Shown: positions 24,428-32,139 of the stretch, piece after piece
Position numbering within the stretch: position 1 is the first letter of the stretch
How the letters are laid out: each line of letters begins with the position of its first letter
Notes under the pieces: model-generated
What the model was told of the DNA's origin: nothing
Seen by the model: only the letters and a program-made list of their open reading frames with translations
The model's database searches: none
Program-made: the position numbers and the translations under genes
From: Adlercreutzia rubneri
GTDB taxonomy: Bacteria; Actinomycetota; Coriobacteriia; Coriobacteriales; Eggerthellaceae
Direction of reading: 5' to 3'
Length of the DNA stretch: 40,115 nt
NCBI RefSeq assembly: GCF_009755265.1
Contig: NZ_WPOO01000022.1
Location: 1 to 40,115, forward strand

Positions 24428-26221
24428 ATGGAGAAGACAACCAAGGGCATGTCCCGCCGCTCGTTCATCGGCATGGGCGCCGTGGCCGCCATGGCCGCCG
24501 GAGCCGCCGGGCTCGCCGGCTGCGCGCCGGCAGGCGGCGACAGCACCGCCAAGACCGAAGACGGCGGCCACATCGAGAGCGCGGGCAGCTCCGCGCCCAG
24601 CGATGTGCACATCCACAACGTCACCGACACCAGCTGGATGACGCCGCCGGCCGAGGTGACCGATTTCGCCCAGGAATGGGACTGCGACGCGGTGGTCTGC
24701 GGCCACGGCTTCGCCGGCATCACCGCCTGCCGCGAGCTGGCCGAGCAGGGCAAGAAGGTCATCCTCATCGAGAAGCAGCCCGAGGACTCCTACCAGGCCG
24801 TGGGCAACGAGTTCGCCTCGCTGAACGCCAAGATCCTCCAGGAGCGCGGCGTGCCGCACATCGATCCGGTGGAGTTCTACCAGAACTTCATGAAGATCAC
24901 CTCCAACATGCCCAACCCCTCGCTGGTCATGAAGTTCGCACAGAACTCCGAGGAAAACTCCAACTGGTACCTCGACCGCCTGACCGAGGAGGACTTCGCC
25001 ACTATGACCACGGCGTTCTTCCCGCCCACCGAGCACCAGATGGGCGAGCTGTCGGGCATCAAGTTCTGGCCGAGCGTGTGCTCGTTCTACGGCGAGTGCA
25101 ACCAGACGAAGATCCAGATGTACAACCAGGCCGCGGCCGAGGAGGCCGGCGCCGAGTTCCACTTCGCCACCACCGCCGAGTACATCATCATGCAGGACGG
25201 TGCCGTGGCGGGTCTTGTGGCCTCTGACGCGGACGGCTACATCAAGATCAACTGCAAGGCCGTCGTCTGCGCCTGCGGCGGCATGGGCGGCAACCCCGAG
25301 ATGATGGCCTACTTCATGCCCGACATGGCCCAGGCCCTCACCGGCGAGGACGCGCTGACCTCCATGTCGGCCAACGACGGCCGCGGCGTGCAGATGGCCT
25401 ACTGGGCCGGCGCTCACCTGGAGACCACGCCCGTTGCCGGCATGAACATGAAGGGCCTGTCGGTTCCCGGCAAGATGAACTGCCTGCCCCAGGCCGTGTG
25501 GATCGACGAGAACGGCCGCCGCTTCGCCAACGAGTACTACCCCACTTCCGAGCAGCGCGGGTACCAGACCGTGTTCATGAGCCGCAAGACGAAGTACGCC
25601 GTGGTGGACAACAACTTCACCGAGTACCGCCAGTACACCCTGCCCCAGCACGCCGGCTTCACCGCCAATGAGGAGAACATCGCCTCCCTGCGCGACTCGC
25701 TCGACAAGGCCTACGCGAAGTTCAAGGGCACCTACGAGGAACCGGAGCAGGAAGAGGGCCAGGGCGGCCCGGGCGGTGGCGGCCCCATGACCCAGGTGGA
25801 GTGGATCGCCGACGACACCCTGGAGGGCCTGGCCGGCCAGATGGGACTTTCCGGCGACGCCGCCACGGAGTTCGTCGCCCAGATCGAGCGATGGAACGGC
25901 TACTGCGAGGCCGGCGTCGACGAGGAGTTCGGCCGCGCCGCCGAGGTGCTCTTCCCGGTGAAGGACGGCCCCTTCTACGCCTGCACCTTCGACCCGGTGC
26001 TCGGCGAGACCATGGTCACCATGGGCGGCATCATCACCGACGGCGAGCAGAACGCCTTGGATGCGAACTACGAGCCCATTCCCGGCCTGTACATGGCCGG
26101 CAACGACTGCGGCCGCCGTTTCGGCACCGAGTACGTGACCCCCATCCCCGGCTGCTCGCTGGCCTTCGCCCTGGTGCTCGGCCGCGAGTGCGGCAAGTCC
26201 GTGGCGAAATTCCTCGGCTAG
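24428..26221 (+). CDS. Tat-exported FAD-dependent reductase (fumarate-reductase-like flavoprotein)
   Basis: The 597-residue protein has a Tat signal (SRRSFIGMG) with a lipobox (LAGC, Cys at about 32), so it is exported folded and probably lipid-anchored. The FAD-binding motif GHGFAGITACRELAEQGKKVILIEK (about 90-115) and the closing GNDCGRRFGTEYVTPIPGCSLAFAL place it in the flavoprotein family of fumarate and urocanate reductases. No heme-binding CxxCH domain and no FMN-binding domain are present. The region expected to contain fumarate-type substrate residues differs, so fumarate is unlikely. A Glu/Gly/Pro-rich insertion lies near residues 437-457. The start at 24428 uses GGGAGG; the ATG at 24419 is too close to it. 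The substrate is unknown. Confidence 0.85.
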   Translation: MEKTTKGMSRRSFIGMGAVAAMAAGAAGLAGCAPAGGDSTAKTEDGGHIESAGSSAPSDVHIHNVTDTSWMTPPAEVTDFAQEWDCDAVVCGHGFAGITACRELAEQGKKVILIEKQPEDSYQAVGNEFASLNAKILQERGVPHIDPVEFYQNFMKITSNMPNPSLVMKFAQNSEENSNWYLDRLTEEDFATMTTAFFPPTEHQMGELSGIKFWPSVCSFYGECNQTKIQMYNQAAAEEAGAEFHFATTAEYIIMQDGAVAGLVASDADGYIKINCKAVVCACGGMGGNPEMMAYFMPDMAQALTGEDALTSMSANDGRGVQMAYWAGAHLETTPVAGMNMKGLSVPGKMNCLPQAVWIDENGRRFANEYYPTSEQRGYQTVFMSRKTKYAVVDNNFTEYRQYTLPQHAGFTANEENIASLRDSLDKAYAKFKGTYEEPEQEEGQGGPGGGGPMTQVEWIADDTLEGLAGQMGLSGDAATEFVAQIERWNGYCEAGVDEEFGRAAEVLFPVKDGPFYACTFDPVLGETMVTMGGIITDGEQNALDANYEPIPGLYMAGNDCGRRFGTEYVTPIPGCSLAFALVLGRECGKSVAKFLG

Positions 26222-26229
26222 AAACGGCA

Positions 26230-26262
26230 GAGACGGGTGCCGCCGCTGGCCGCGCCCGTCTC
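26230..26262 (+). terminator. Hairpin after the flavoprotein gene
   Basis: GAGACGGGTGC pairs with GCGCCCGTCTC (one T-G pair) nine bases after the stop codon. It lacks a T tract, so it may stabilise the mRNA end or assist termination. Confidence 0.45.
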
Positions 26263-26320
26263 ACCCGAAATGCCTTTCCCGCTGCGGGGCCCGCCCTCCC
26301 GGCTCCCGCAGATCATCGAC

Positions 26321-26356
26321 AAAGCCCCCGGCCGTCCCTCCCCGGCCGGGGGCTTT
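26321..26356. terminator. Bidirectional terminator between flavoprotein and moaC
   Basis: A perfect 13-base stem, AAAGCCCCCGGCC with GGCCGGGGGCTTT across a ten-base loop, lies between the two convergent genes. Confidence 0.82.
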
Positions 26357-26386
26357 CCTGTCGCAACCTCTCCAAACTGCGGAAAT

Positions 26387-26887
26387 CTACTCCTCCCGCA
26401 GCCAGAGGCCCGTCTTGCCGCCGTCCTTCTTCAGCAGGCGCACATCGGAAATTTCCATGCCGCGGTCCACGGCCTTGCACATATCGTACACGGTCAGGCA
26501 CGTCACGGAAGCCGCCGTGAGCGCCTCCATCTCGATGCCGGTCTTGCCCGTGACACCGCACATCGTAGTCACGTGAATACCCACGCGCCCGTCTTCCCGC
26601 TCGCCCTCGCGCACGGGCGCGCACTCCACCTTGGCCTTGGTGATGTTCAGCGGGTGGCACATGGGGATAAGCTCGCTCGTTTTCTTCGCGGCCATCACTC
26701 CGGCCACCCGGGCGCAGGCGAGCACATCGCCCTTGGCCGCCTTGCCCTCCACGATGAGGGCCAACGTCTCCGGCTTCATGGAGATGAAGCCCTCGGCCAC
26801 GGCCACGCGCTCGGTGTCGGCCTTCTGCGATACGTCCACCATCCGCACGTCGCCGTTCTCGTCGATATGGGTCAGCTGCTCGGTCAT
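26387..26887 (-). CDS. moaC: Cyclic pyranopterin monophosphate synthase MoaC
   Basis: The 166-residue enzyme acts after MoaA to form the first stable intermediate of molybdenum cofactor synthesis. It has MVDVSQKADTERVAVAEG near the start, the family motif IPMCHPL (about 75-81), and ALTAASVTCLTVYDMCKAVDRGM with the catalytic Lys. AAAGGA precedes the ATG. It is downstream of moaA, separated by a structured gap. Confidence 0.96.
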   Translation of the reverse strand: MTEQLTHIDENGDVRMVDVSQKADTERVAVAEGFISMKPETLALIVEGKAAKGDVLACARVAGVMAAKKTSELIPMCHPLNITKAKVECAPVREGEREDGRVGIHVTTMCGVTGKTGIEMEALTAASVTCLTVYDMCKAVDRGMEISDVRLLKKDGGKTGLWLREE

Positions 26888-26932
26888 TGCAATTCCTTTC
26901 TAGCAGGTTCGGAAGGCATTCTTGGAAGAGGA

Positions 26933-27051
26933 GGGTTCGCGCTCGGGGCGAGGGTCCGCGCGGAGTTCCGCAGCGACTGGAACAGCCCAGTGGGCTGTTC
27001 CACCAAGCGAGGACTGTCTGAGCACGGCGCCCTTGCCCCGAGCGCGAACCC
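26933..27051. repeat. Nested inverted repeats between moaA and moaC
   Basis: The outer pair are 22-base arms at 26933-26954 and 27030-27051, complementary except for one position. The inner pair are perfect 11-base arms GGAACAGCCCA and TGGGCTGTTCC at 26979-26989 and 26991-27001. As RNA, the whole gap would fold into a long stem enclosing a hairpin. The role is unknown. Confidence 0.7.
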
Positions 27052-27069
27052 GGACAACCCGGAAGAAAG

Positions 27070-28071
27070 CTAGCCGCCGATCTGGCTCATCTTGCGGTCG
27101 GTGCCCACTTTGTCATGGTGGTCGTCGGGCTTGGCGCCGAGAGCCGTCAGCAGCACGTCGCGCACTGCGGCGTCATCGCCCTCGCGCAGGGCCGTGCGCA
27201 CATCGTACTCGGTATCAGAGAACAAACACGGGCGCACCTTGCCGTCGGCGGTCACGCGCAGGCGGTTGCACTCGCTGCAGAAGTGGCGCGACAGCGGGCT
27301 GATGAAGCCCACGGTGCCCAGCGCGTCGGGGAACTCGAAGTAGCGCGCCGGACCCCAGCCCAGAGGCTTCGTCGCCCCGGCCGGGCGCAGCTCGGGCAGC
27401 CCCGCCGCACGGGCGCGCTCGTTGATGATGTCGAACAACTCCTCGGAGGGGATGACATCCTCCTTGCCCCAGCCGGTGCCGGCGTCGACGCTTGTATCGC
27501 CCACGGGCATGTACTCGATGAAGCGCACGTGCAGCGGCCGATCGATGGAGAGCTTCGCGAACTCCAAAAAGTCCTGGTCAAGGCTGCGCACGGCCACGGC
27601 GTTCACCTTCACGGGATTGAGCCCTGCGGCGAGCGCCGCGTCGATGCCGGCGAGGGTGTCCTCCAAACGGCCCGTGCGCGTGATCTCGTGGAACTGCACC
27701 GGATCCAGGGTGTCAAGCGAGATGTTGACCCGCGAAAGCCCCGCTGCCTTCAAATCGCCGATCATGCGGGGCAGAAGAACCCCGTTGGTGGTCATGGAGA
27801 CGTTCTCGATGCCCTCGATGCCGGTGATGGCGTCCACCAGCTCAACCACGCCCTTGCGCACCAACGGCTCGCCGCCCGTGAGGCGAACCGAGCGGATGCC
27901 GAGCCCGGCGGCCACGGCCACCAGCCGCTCGATCTCCTCGATGCGCAGGATCTCGTCATGGGACATCGCGCACACGCCCTCCTCGGGCATGCAGTAGACG
28001 CAGCGGAAATTGCAGCGATCCGTCAGCGATATGCGCAGATAATCGATAGTACGACCGTGTGAGTCTTTCAA
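27070..28071 (-). CDS. moaA: GTP 3',8-cyclase MoaA
   Basis: This radical-SAM enzyme of about 333 residues starts molybdenum cofactor synthesis from GTP. The N-terminal cluster motif is CNFRCVYC (CxxxCxxC) in TDRCNFRCVYCMP; the C-terminal cluster has HFCSECNRLRVTADGKVRPC. The C terminus ends in the conserved GG. I prefer a TTG start at 28071 with GAGGGG five bases upstream. A GTG at 28077 is possible. An ATG at 28137 lies upstream of the apparent promoter and is unlikely. Confidence 0.95.
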   Translation of the reverse strand: MKDSHGRTIDYLRISLTDRCNFRCVYCMPEEGVCAMSHDEILRIEEIERLVAVAAGLGIRSVRLTGGEPLVRKGVVELVDAITGIEGIENVSMTTNGVLLPRMIGDLKAAGLSRVNISLDTLDPVQFHEITRTGRLEDTLAGIDAALAAGLNPVKVNAVAVRSLDQDFLEFAKLSIDRPLHVRFIEYMPVGDTSVDAGTGWGKEDVIPSEELFDIINERARAAGLPELRPAGATKPLGWGPARYFEFPDALGTVGFISPLSRHFCSECNRLRVTADGKVRPCLFSDTEYDVRTALREGDDAAVRDVLLTALGAKPDDHHDKVGTDRKMSQIGG

Positions 28072-28102
28072 AGTCACCCCTCGCAACGTGTTTTGACTGC
28101 TT

Positions 28103-28130
28103 ATTATATCGAACTCGAAATAAACCGCAA
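28103..28130 (-). promoter_or_regulatory. Promoter of moaA
   Basis: On the minus strand TTGCGG (28125-28130) and a perfect TATAAT (28103-28108) are separated by 16 bases. Transcription should begin near 28096, giving a leader of about 25 bases. It lies just after the LuxR gene, so moaA need not depend on the upstream operon. Confidence 0.7.
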
Positions 28131-28158
28131 TCCGCATCGAGGAGCGCCGCGAGATATC

Positions 28159-29724
28159 CTACCCCTCGGCCGCCGTGACGTCATCCACCATGGCAATCAG
28201 CTCCTGCTGGGAATGAACGCCCAGCTTGCCGTAGACGTTGCGCGTATGGGTGCGCACCGTGTTCCAGGAGATGCTGAGCTTGCTCGCCGTGGTGGACGAG
28301 TTGTAGCCCATGGCCAGACAGCGCAGCACGTCGGTCTCCCGGGGAGAGAGCTGGTAGTCTGCGGCCAAAGCCTCGATCGCCAGACCGAAGCGTCCCTTGC
28401 GCACCGGCTCGTCCTCGCGGGCCGGCCCCTCGCTCTCGGCGGCAAGATCCCTCATCAGCAGCTCGTCAAGCGAGGGGGCGCCCTCCTCCCCCGGCACGAA
28501 CAATCGGTCGAACTCGCGCTCGGAGAAGATGAGAAAGGCGCAAGCGAGCACGATGAGCGCCATGATCATATAGGCGAAGGCCTCGCCGACGGCACCGAAC
28601 AGCGTCCCTAAAAGCTGCGCCCCGAAGAGCCAGCCGATGCCGTTGCCAAGCTGGTAGGCGCCGTAGCCGTAGCCGAACACGATGACCGCGGAGGTGCGCC
28701 GCTGGAAGACGATGAAGGCGAGAATGCACCACAGGAACAGCTCGAACACGACGCTGGACAGCGGCACCACCTGGGCGAGCACGGTATGCAGCACCGTTAC
28801 CAAGGGCAGGCAGGCGACAAGCGCCACGGAGGCCACCATCACCACCGAGTACAGCTTCCCGAAGTTGAGTCGATCCCCCTCGATGCCCACGGCCACCACC
28901 GCCAAAACCAACGCCAGAAGCATGCGCGCGAGCATGACGAGACGCGACCCGGACAGCGTCGTCTCGATGGAGGAGACCGCCACCGTGGATGCGTACACCG
29001 AGGACACGATGCAGGAGAACACGAAGACCACGGCCAGAAGCTTCCAGAACGACTTCGGCAGCGACCGGCGCGAATGGTCGCGCACAAGAGTGGGCGTCGG
29101 CTGCTCGATATGGCGGGAGAACGATGCCAAGATGCCGGCCGCCAAAGGCAGCAGCACGAACGAAGCCATGCCCGCCAAGCTGGGACCGCCGGGAACCGGC
29201 GCCCAGGCGGGCGATCCCAGCACAATGAAGAAGGAGGCTCCCACGACGAACTGGGAGTAGGCCACGTACAGGATGACCTGGCGCGGCGGCAGCGCGCCGT
29301 AGAGCTGCCCGCAACGCAGGGCGATCGCCCCGAGCCCCACGCCGAATAGTATGCCGCCGATGAAGAAAAGCGATCGGATAACGGGATAAGGCAGCATCGG
29401 CGTCAAATAATAGGGCCCGATAAGTATGACGATGAGGGCGCCGAGCGAGGAGACCGCCCCCGCCCAAAGGCACGCCGTCGGGCGCTCGAGCCACGAGCGC
29501 ACCCGGGGCACTGCGAACGTGGACAACAGCATGAGGCCGCCGGCCGACAGGCTCATGGTCACCGTCAGCACCGAAAGGTTTCCGCCGTTGATCTCGCTAT
29601 CAGACAGCCACGCCGTTCCCGAGCTCGCTATATAGACCGAAGCTAGCAGGGCCCCCAAGGCCATGTACGGCAATGCCGGCCACGCGCGCACGAGCTTCGC
29701 CATGAAGTTTTTCGTCTCGGCCAT
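28159..29724 (-). CDS. Membrane-embedded LuxR family regulator (molybdoenzyme operon)
   Basis: The 521-residue protein has about 12 hydrophobic helices (residues 12-430), a charged linker and a C-terminal LuxR helix-turn-helix (LSPRETDVLRCLAMGYNSSTTASKLS, then TVRTHTRNVYGKLGVH). It is a paralog of the regulator at 22594-24090 in layout, but with quite different membrane sequence, as expected if each senses another ligand. The ATG at 29724 has AGGGAGG upstream. It is the last gene after the molybdoenzyme operon in the same direction and probably regulates it. Confidence 0.88.
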   Translation of the reverse strand: MAETKNFMAKLVRAWPALPYMALGALLASVYIASSGTAWLSDSEINGGNLSVLTVTMSLSAGGLMLLSTFAVPRVRSWLERPTACLWAGAVSSLGALIVILIGPYYLTPMLPYPVIRSLFFIGGILFGVGLGAIALRCGQLYGALPPRQVILYVAYSQFVVGASFFIVLGSPAWAPVPGGPSLAGMASFVLLPLAAGILASFSRHIEQPTPTLVRDHSRRSLPKSFWKLLAVVFVFSCIVSSVYASTVAVSSIETTLSGSRLVMLARMLLALVLAVVAVGIEGDRLNFGKLYSVVMVASVALVACLPLVTVLHTVLAQVVPLSSVVFELFLWCILAFIVFQRRTSAVIVFGYGYGAYQLGNGIGWLFGAQLLGTLFGAVGEAFAYMIMALIVLACAFLIFSEREFDRLFVPGEEGAPSLDELLMRDLAAESEGPAREDEPVRKGRFGLAIEALAADYQLSPRETDVLRCLAMGYNSSTTASKLSISWNTVRTHTRNVYGKLGVHSQQELIAMVDDVTAAEG

Positions 29725-29743
29725 CACTGCCCTCCCTAGCGCA

Positions 29744-29773
29744 AGGAGCGCCCGGCGACAGCCGAGCGCTCCT
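29744..29773 (-). terminator. Hairpin between membrane subunit gene and LuxR gene
   Basis: AGGAGCGC pairs with GCGCTCCT, and inside them CGGC pairs with GCCG around a GACA loop. There is no T tract downstream, so it may reduce rather than end transcription into the LuxR gene. Confidence 0.4.
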
Positions 29774-29791
29774 CGATGTGATCCGATTGGC

Positions 29792-30529
29792 CTACGATAC
29801 CATTTCCGGTTCGTCGGAGATGGCGGGAGTCGGGTCGTTGGACGCGGACACGGCATCCTCGGCGCTCCGGTCGACCAACGCCCGGCCCACGCGGCAGAGG
29901 GCATAGCCGACGAACACCACCGAGTACACGACCACCGAGGCCTGGGCGGCGAGGCCGCCGTGCAGGGCCGAGGGCAAAAGCATCAGCAGCAGGTGCACGT
30001 ACACCAGCCCGAAGAACGGGTAGGCCAGCTTCTGCACCTTCTTCCACGAGGCCGTGGACATCTGCCGCTTCACGAAGGCGAAGGACGTCACGCCGAGCAC
30101 GACGAGCAGCACGAGCAGCACGACCGCCAAAACGAAGGCGCCCATGACGTTGCCCCCGATCTCGCCGCCGCCGAGAAGGCGCGGCAGGTAGCTCTCCAGG
30201 TACACGGCCATGTGCCCGAGCGAGAGGAACCACGCCACGATGGACAGCTCGCTGCGCACGGGCTTCAGCCAGTGATAGGCGCGGCCGTCCCGGTTCAGGC
30301 ATCCGATGAACATGACGACCACGAACAGGGCCAGCGACAGCTCGCACTTCTGGATGAGGACGAACAGCGGGCTCCAAATGGCGCGCGGCAGCCCGAAGAA
30401 CACGCCGTACACGTAGACGACGTCGATGGCGATGGCGGCGGCGTAGAACGCGACCGGAAGCGCCTTCAAGGGGTTGCGCAGGGCGAAGCAGCCGACGATG
30501 GTGACTGCAAGGATGATCGCGAAGTCCAT
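29792..30529 (-). CDS. Ferric-reductase-like transmembrane protein
   Basis: The 245-residue integral membrane protein has six or so helices and resembles the ferric reductase-like/YedZ heme-binding membrane domain. His residues that could bind heme occur in LGHMAVYLESYL and VYVHLLLML, and WKKVQKLAYPFFGLVYVH matches the family's central pattern. In place of a DmsC or NrfD anchor, it may pass electrons from menaquinol to the ferredoxin subunit. The ATG at 30529 is one base after the chaperone stop, with GAGAGGAGAGG upstream. The C terminus is acidic and cytoplasmic. The heme role is inferred. Confidence 0.72.
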   Translation of the reverse strand: MDFAIILAVTIVGCFALRNPLKALPVAFYAAAIAIDVVYVYGVFFGLPRAIWSPLFVLIQKCELSLALFVVVMFIGCLNRDGRAYHWLKPVRSELSIVAWFLSLGHMAVYLESYLPRLLGGGEIGGNVMGAFVLAVVLLVLLVVLGVTSFAFVKRQMSTASWKKVQKLAYPFFGLVYVHLLLMLLPSALHGGLAAQASVVVYSVVFVGYALCRVGRALVDRSAEDAVSASNDPTPAISDEPEMVS

Positions 30530-30530
30530 G

Positions 30531-31268
30531 TTACCTCTCCTCTCGCACCTCGAGGCGCTGCTCGAGCTCGACGGCGATAGCATCCAAAAGCTCGGCGTCC
30601 TCGAGGAAGAAACCCTTGGAAATCTTCAAGACGCCCCGATAGAAGCGCGTCTCCAAAAGCAGAAGCGCCAGATCCTGGAACGTGTCGAACCACGAGAGGA
30701 TATGGTCGGCGAGGAACGCGCGGGACGTGCGAACCTGACGCAGGGCCTCCGCGTCGTCGCCGGCCTCAAGGGCGGCAATGATGCGATCTGAGAGCACCAC
30801 GAGGAACTCGCACATGAACGACAGGTGATCGTGGGGGAAGTCGTAGCCCTCGGCCTTGGCCACGTGGTTGGCCTTGTACAGCTGGAAAACCTCGTGGTAA
30901 GCGTCCTGGAACATGAGCCCCTCTTCGCTCGTGTGCACGCTCTCGTAGGGCACCGCGTAGCGGCCCTTCCACGAGGAGGTTCCGGCGAAGGCGGAAGTGA
31001 AGTCCACGGCCAGCGCCTGGCGCGTGCCGGAGTTCCGCTTGCGCAAATAGCGCGTGATATCGTTCACCCCGTCGGCGAACAGCTCGTTCACATCGGCATA
31101 TTCCGACCAATCCATCTCGGCGATGTTATCGATTTGCTCAGCCGTCAACGGCCGGAAGTAGATGGCCGCCAAAAGGTCGTAGAACGCCGCGCGACCCTTG
31201 AGGGCCGCGATCATGTCCTCCGTCACCACAGCCTCATCGGCCGCAGCGACGCTCATCTCATCTACCAT
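30531..31268 (-). CDS. TorD/DmsD family molybdoenzyme chaperone
   Basis: The 245-residue helical protein matches the TorD family, which binds the Tat signal of a molybdoenzyme until cofactor is inserted. Diagnostic segments are VPYESVHTSEEGLMFQDAYHEVFQLY and AEGYDFPHDHLSFMCEFL (about 105-155). It belongs to the same operon as the catalytic subunit, which carries a Tat signal, so this is its probable client. GAGGGG precedes the ATG. A 259-base structured gap separates it from the ferredoxin subunit gene. Confidence 0.9.
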   Translation of the reverse strand: MVDEMSVAAADEAVVTEDMIAALKGRAAFYDLLAAIYFRPLTAEQIDNIAEMDWSEYADVNELFADGVNDITRYLRKRNSGTRQALAVDFTSAFAGTSSWKGRYAVPYESVHTSEEGLMFQDAYHEVFQLYKANHVAKAEGYDFPHDHLSFMCEFLVVLSDRIIAALEAGDDAEALRQVRTSRAFLADHILSWFDTFQDLALLLLETRFYRGVLKISKGFFLEDAELLDAIAVELEQRLEVREER

Positions 31269-31527
31269 GTATCCCCTCTCCTCTCAGACTCGCCCGTCCT
31301 CGTTGGGCACAAACCGCGTAGCGCCAGAGCGCTCCGCAGGACAGGAACTGCGACCTCGAAAAAGCGGCGCACCGGCGCACCAAAGCAGCAGCCCCCGTCC
31401 TGCGGGTTCAAACTGCGAACCCGCAAGAGCGCCCGACCGCCAAAAGGGAGGGAGCGACGGTCGGGGCAACCGAAAACCGAGGGGCGCACCTACGGGCTGG
31501 TGCAAGCGCACCCCTCACGCAAAATGG
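31269..31527 (-). other. Structured gap within the molybdoenzyme operon
   Basis: In an otherwise compact operon this gap holds several inverted repeats. TGCGGGTTC/GAACCCGCA (31401-31409 and 31417-31425) form one hairpin. CCGCAGGAC/GTCCTGCGG (31334-31342 and 31397-31405) form another that uses bases 31401-31405 of the first, so the two cannot form together. CCCGACCG/CGGTCGGG (31432-31439 and 31458-31465) is a third. No convincing gene is seen. Confidence 0.55.
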
Positions 31528-32139
31528 CTACTTCTTCTCGTAGCGGGTGACCTCGACGGGCTCCTCCTGCCACTTGGCGGTCTTCTCCGAGAGGATGTAG
31601 ACCGTCGTGGGATGCAGGTCGGCCGGATCGAACAGGTAGTGCGCGTTCTCGCCGGCGGCAGCCACGACCTTCGCGGCCTCGGAGTTCGGATCGTCCAAGT
31701 CTCCGAAGGTGCGAGCGCCGCAGCAGCAGTTGTGCACGCAGGCCGGCACCCAGTTCTCGTCGTTTTTGCGCTGGAAGCACAGCGTGCACTTCTCGATGGT
31801 GTTGGTCTTCGGGTTCAGCTGGCGCACGCCGTAGGGGCAGCCCGTCAGACAGCTCTCGCAGCCGATGCAATCCTCGGCGTTCACGAGCACGATGCCGGTC
31901 TCCTCGTCGCGGTAGGAGGCGCCGGTGGGGCACACTTCGATGCAGCCGGGATTCTCGCACTGCTGGCACTGCATGGGCAGCCAGTACATCTCGATGTCCG
32001 GGAAGGTGCCGGTGGGGCCGATGGCGGACACGTGGTTGCGCACCACGCCCAGGTTCATCTGGTTCTCCATCTTGCAGGCGGCCACGCAGGAGTCGCAGCC
32101 CGAGCAGCGGTCCAGGTCGATGACAAGCGTATTTTTCAT
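31528..32139 (-). CDS. Four-cluster ferredoxin subunit of the molybdoenzyme
   Basis: The 203-residue protein carries four Cys groups for [4Fe-4S] clusters: CSGCDSCVAACK, CQQCENPGCIEVCP, CIGCESCLTGCP, and CTLC...CVHNCCCG. This is the DmsB/PsrB type electron-transfer subunit that docks on the catalytic subunit. It lacks its own signal and would be exported with its partner. Its ATG overlaps the stop of the catalytic gene (TAATG). Confidence 0.95.
   Translation of the reverse strand: MKNTLVIDLDRCSGCDSCVAACKMENQMNLGVVRNHVSAIGPTGTFPDIEMYWLPMQCQQCENPGCIEVCPTGASYRDEETGIVLVNAEDCIGCESCLTGCPYGVRQLNPKTNTIEKCTLCFQRKNDENWVPACVHNCCCGARTFGDLDDPNSEAAKVVAAAGENAHYLFDPADLHPTTVYILSEKTAKWQEEPVEVTRYEKK

Noticed and set aside
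24428..26221. Calling the flavoprotein fumarate reductase
   Set aside because: The FAD-binding parts match, but heme and FMN domains are absent and the substrate region differs from known fumarate reductases.
28072..28137. ATG at 28137 as moaA start
   Set aside because: A TTGCGG-16-TATAAT promoter lies downstream of it, so it would not be in the transcript; the added residues are not typical of MoaA.
31262..31511. Two 75-codon frames in the gap of the molybdoenzyme operon
   Set aside because: Arg/Gly/Pro-rich without ribosome site; the repeats explain the sequence better as structured RNA.
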